In this document: positions 63,871 through 64,000 of the stretch, in pieces
How the letters are laid out: each line of letters starts with the position of its first letter
How positions within the stretch are numbered: position 1 is the stretch's first letter
Source: Prorocentrum cordatum
Lineage: Eukaryota > Sar > Dinophyceae > Prorocentrales > Prorocentraceae
Direction: 5' to 3'
Assembly (NCBI GenBank): GCA_963575745.1
Contig: CAUYUJ010021170.1
Location: 1,439,301 to 1,503,300 of the forward strand
DNA length: 64,000 bases
Position numbers and translations under genes: made by a program
Notes under the pieces: generated by a model
Seen by the model: the letters and a program-made list of their open reading frames with translations, nothing else
Database searches by the model: none
What the model was told of the DNA's origin: nothing

Positions 63871-64000
63871 ACACCCACAGGGGAAGGGGAAGGGCGGGGG
63901 GTGCACTGGCAACCTCCACCACGCCACGCCCACAGGGGGGGGGAACGGTCTCATTCGCGAGGCCTTCGCGATGCTCACGAGCGTACCCATCCAGCGGGGG

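Overview
The window is nuclear DNA of a dinoflagellate, probably a GC-rich, large-genome species. The strongest single argument is a perfect 22-nt copy of the dinoflagellate spliced leader (DinoSL) on the minus strand at 39891-39912; two degenerate copies lie at 7663-7682 (minus) and 12611-12630 (plus). Other support: introns with GA/GT starts and AG|G ends in a glycoside hydrolase fragment, no prokaryotic operon structure, and a repeat landscape dominated by (GGA)n/(CCT)n arrays (about 5.9 kb when the spans listed here are summed).

The protein-coding backbone is a family of endonuclease-reverse transcriptase (LINE-type) retrotransposons. I see five copies. LINE-A (about 85-5208, minus) is nearly full length but riddled with stops. 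LINE-B (about 23119-30360, plus) is the best preserved: ORF1 with a Cys cluster and coiled coil, then ORF2 with apurinic-type endonuclease, reverse transcriptase, CCHC knuckle, RNase H and a C-terminal Cys-rich tail, broken by one frameshift. LINE-C (about 31460-33145, plus) and LINE-E (about 60845-62870, minus) are 5'-truncated tails. LINE-D (about 35570-39912, minus) begins with the perfect DinoSL and keeps both ends but has lost the polymerase core.

Cellular-type coding sequence is sparse. A decayed, DinoSL-tagged processed retrogene lies at about 5950-7690 (minus), and its 5' end recurs at 12611-12735 (plus). A one-frameshift gene of unknown function with a nuclear-localisation-like tail lies at 51007-51841 (plus). 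Three exons from the C-terminal domain of a family 3 beta-glucosidase lie at 58574-59170 (plus), with two short introns whose ends carry 5-bp direct repeats; one intron carries a dispersed repeat. An unrecognised coding-like stretch lies at 59394-60175.

Between these lie short non-autonomous elements: a TIR element full of TAGGGCGGA motifs (3 copies), a CAGTCGGGGCG element of Tc1/mariner type (6 copies, one with a CCT array grown inside, one with a related empty site), a GGTCGGGC element (4 or more copies, one split by a 1.2-kb GCTAT/GCTAA satellite), and three long palindromes. Several minisatellite families (about 64, 72, 82 and 88 bp units) occur in both orientations, about 14.6-17.3 kb, 43.5-45.1 kb, 49.4-50.9 kb and 52.5 kb. 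No rRNA, tRNA or CRISPR was recognised. The summed picture is a transposon- and microsatellite-saturated intergenic region in which trans-spliced transcripts have repeatedly been reverse-transcribed back into the genome.
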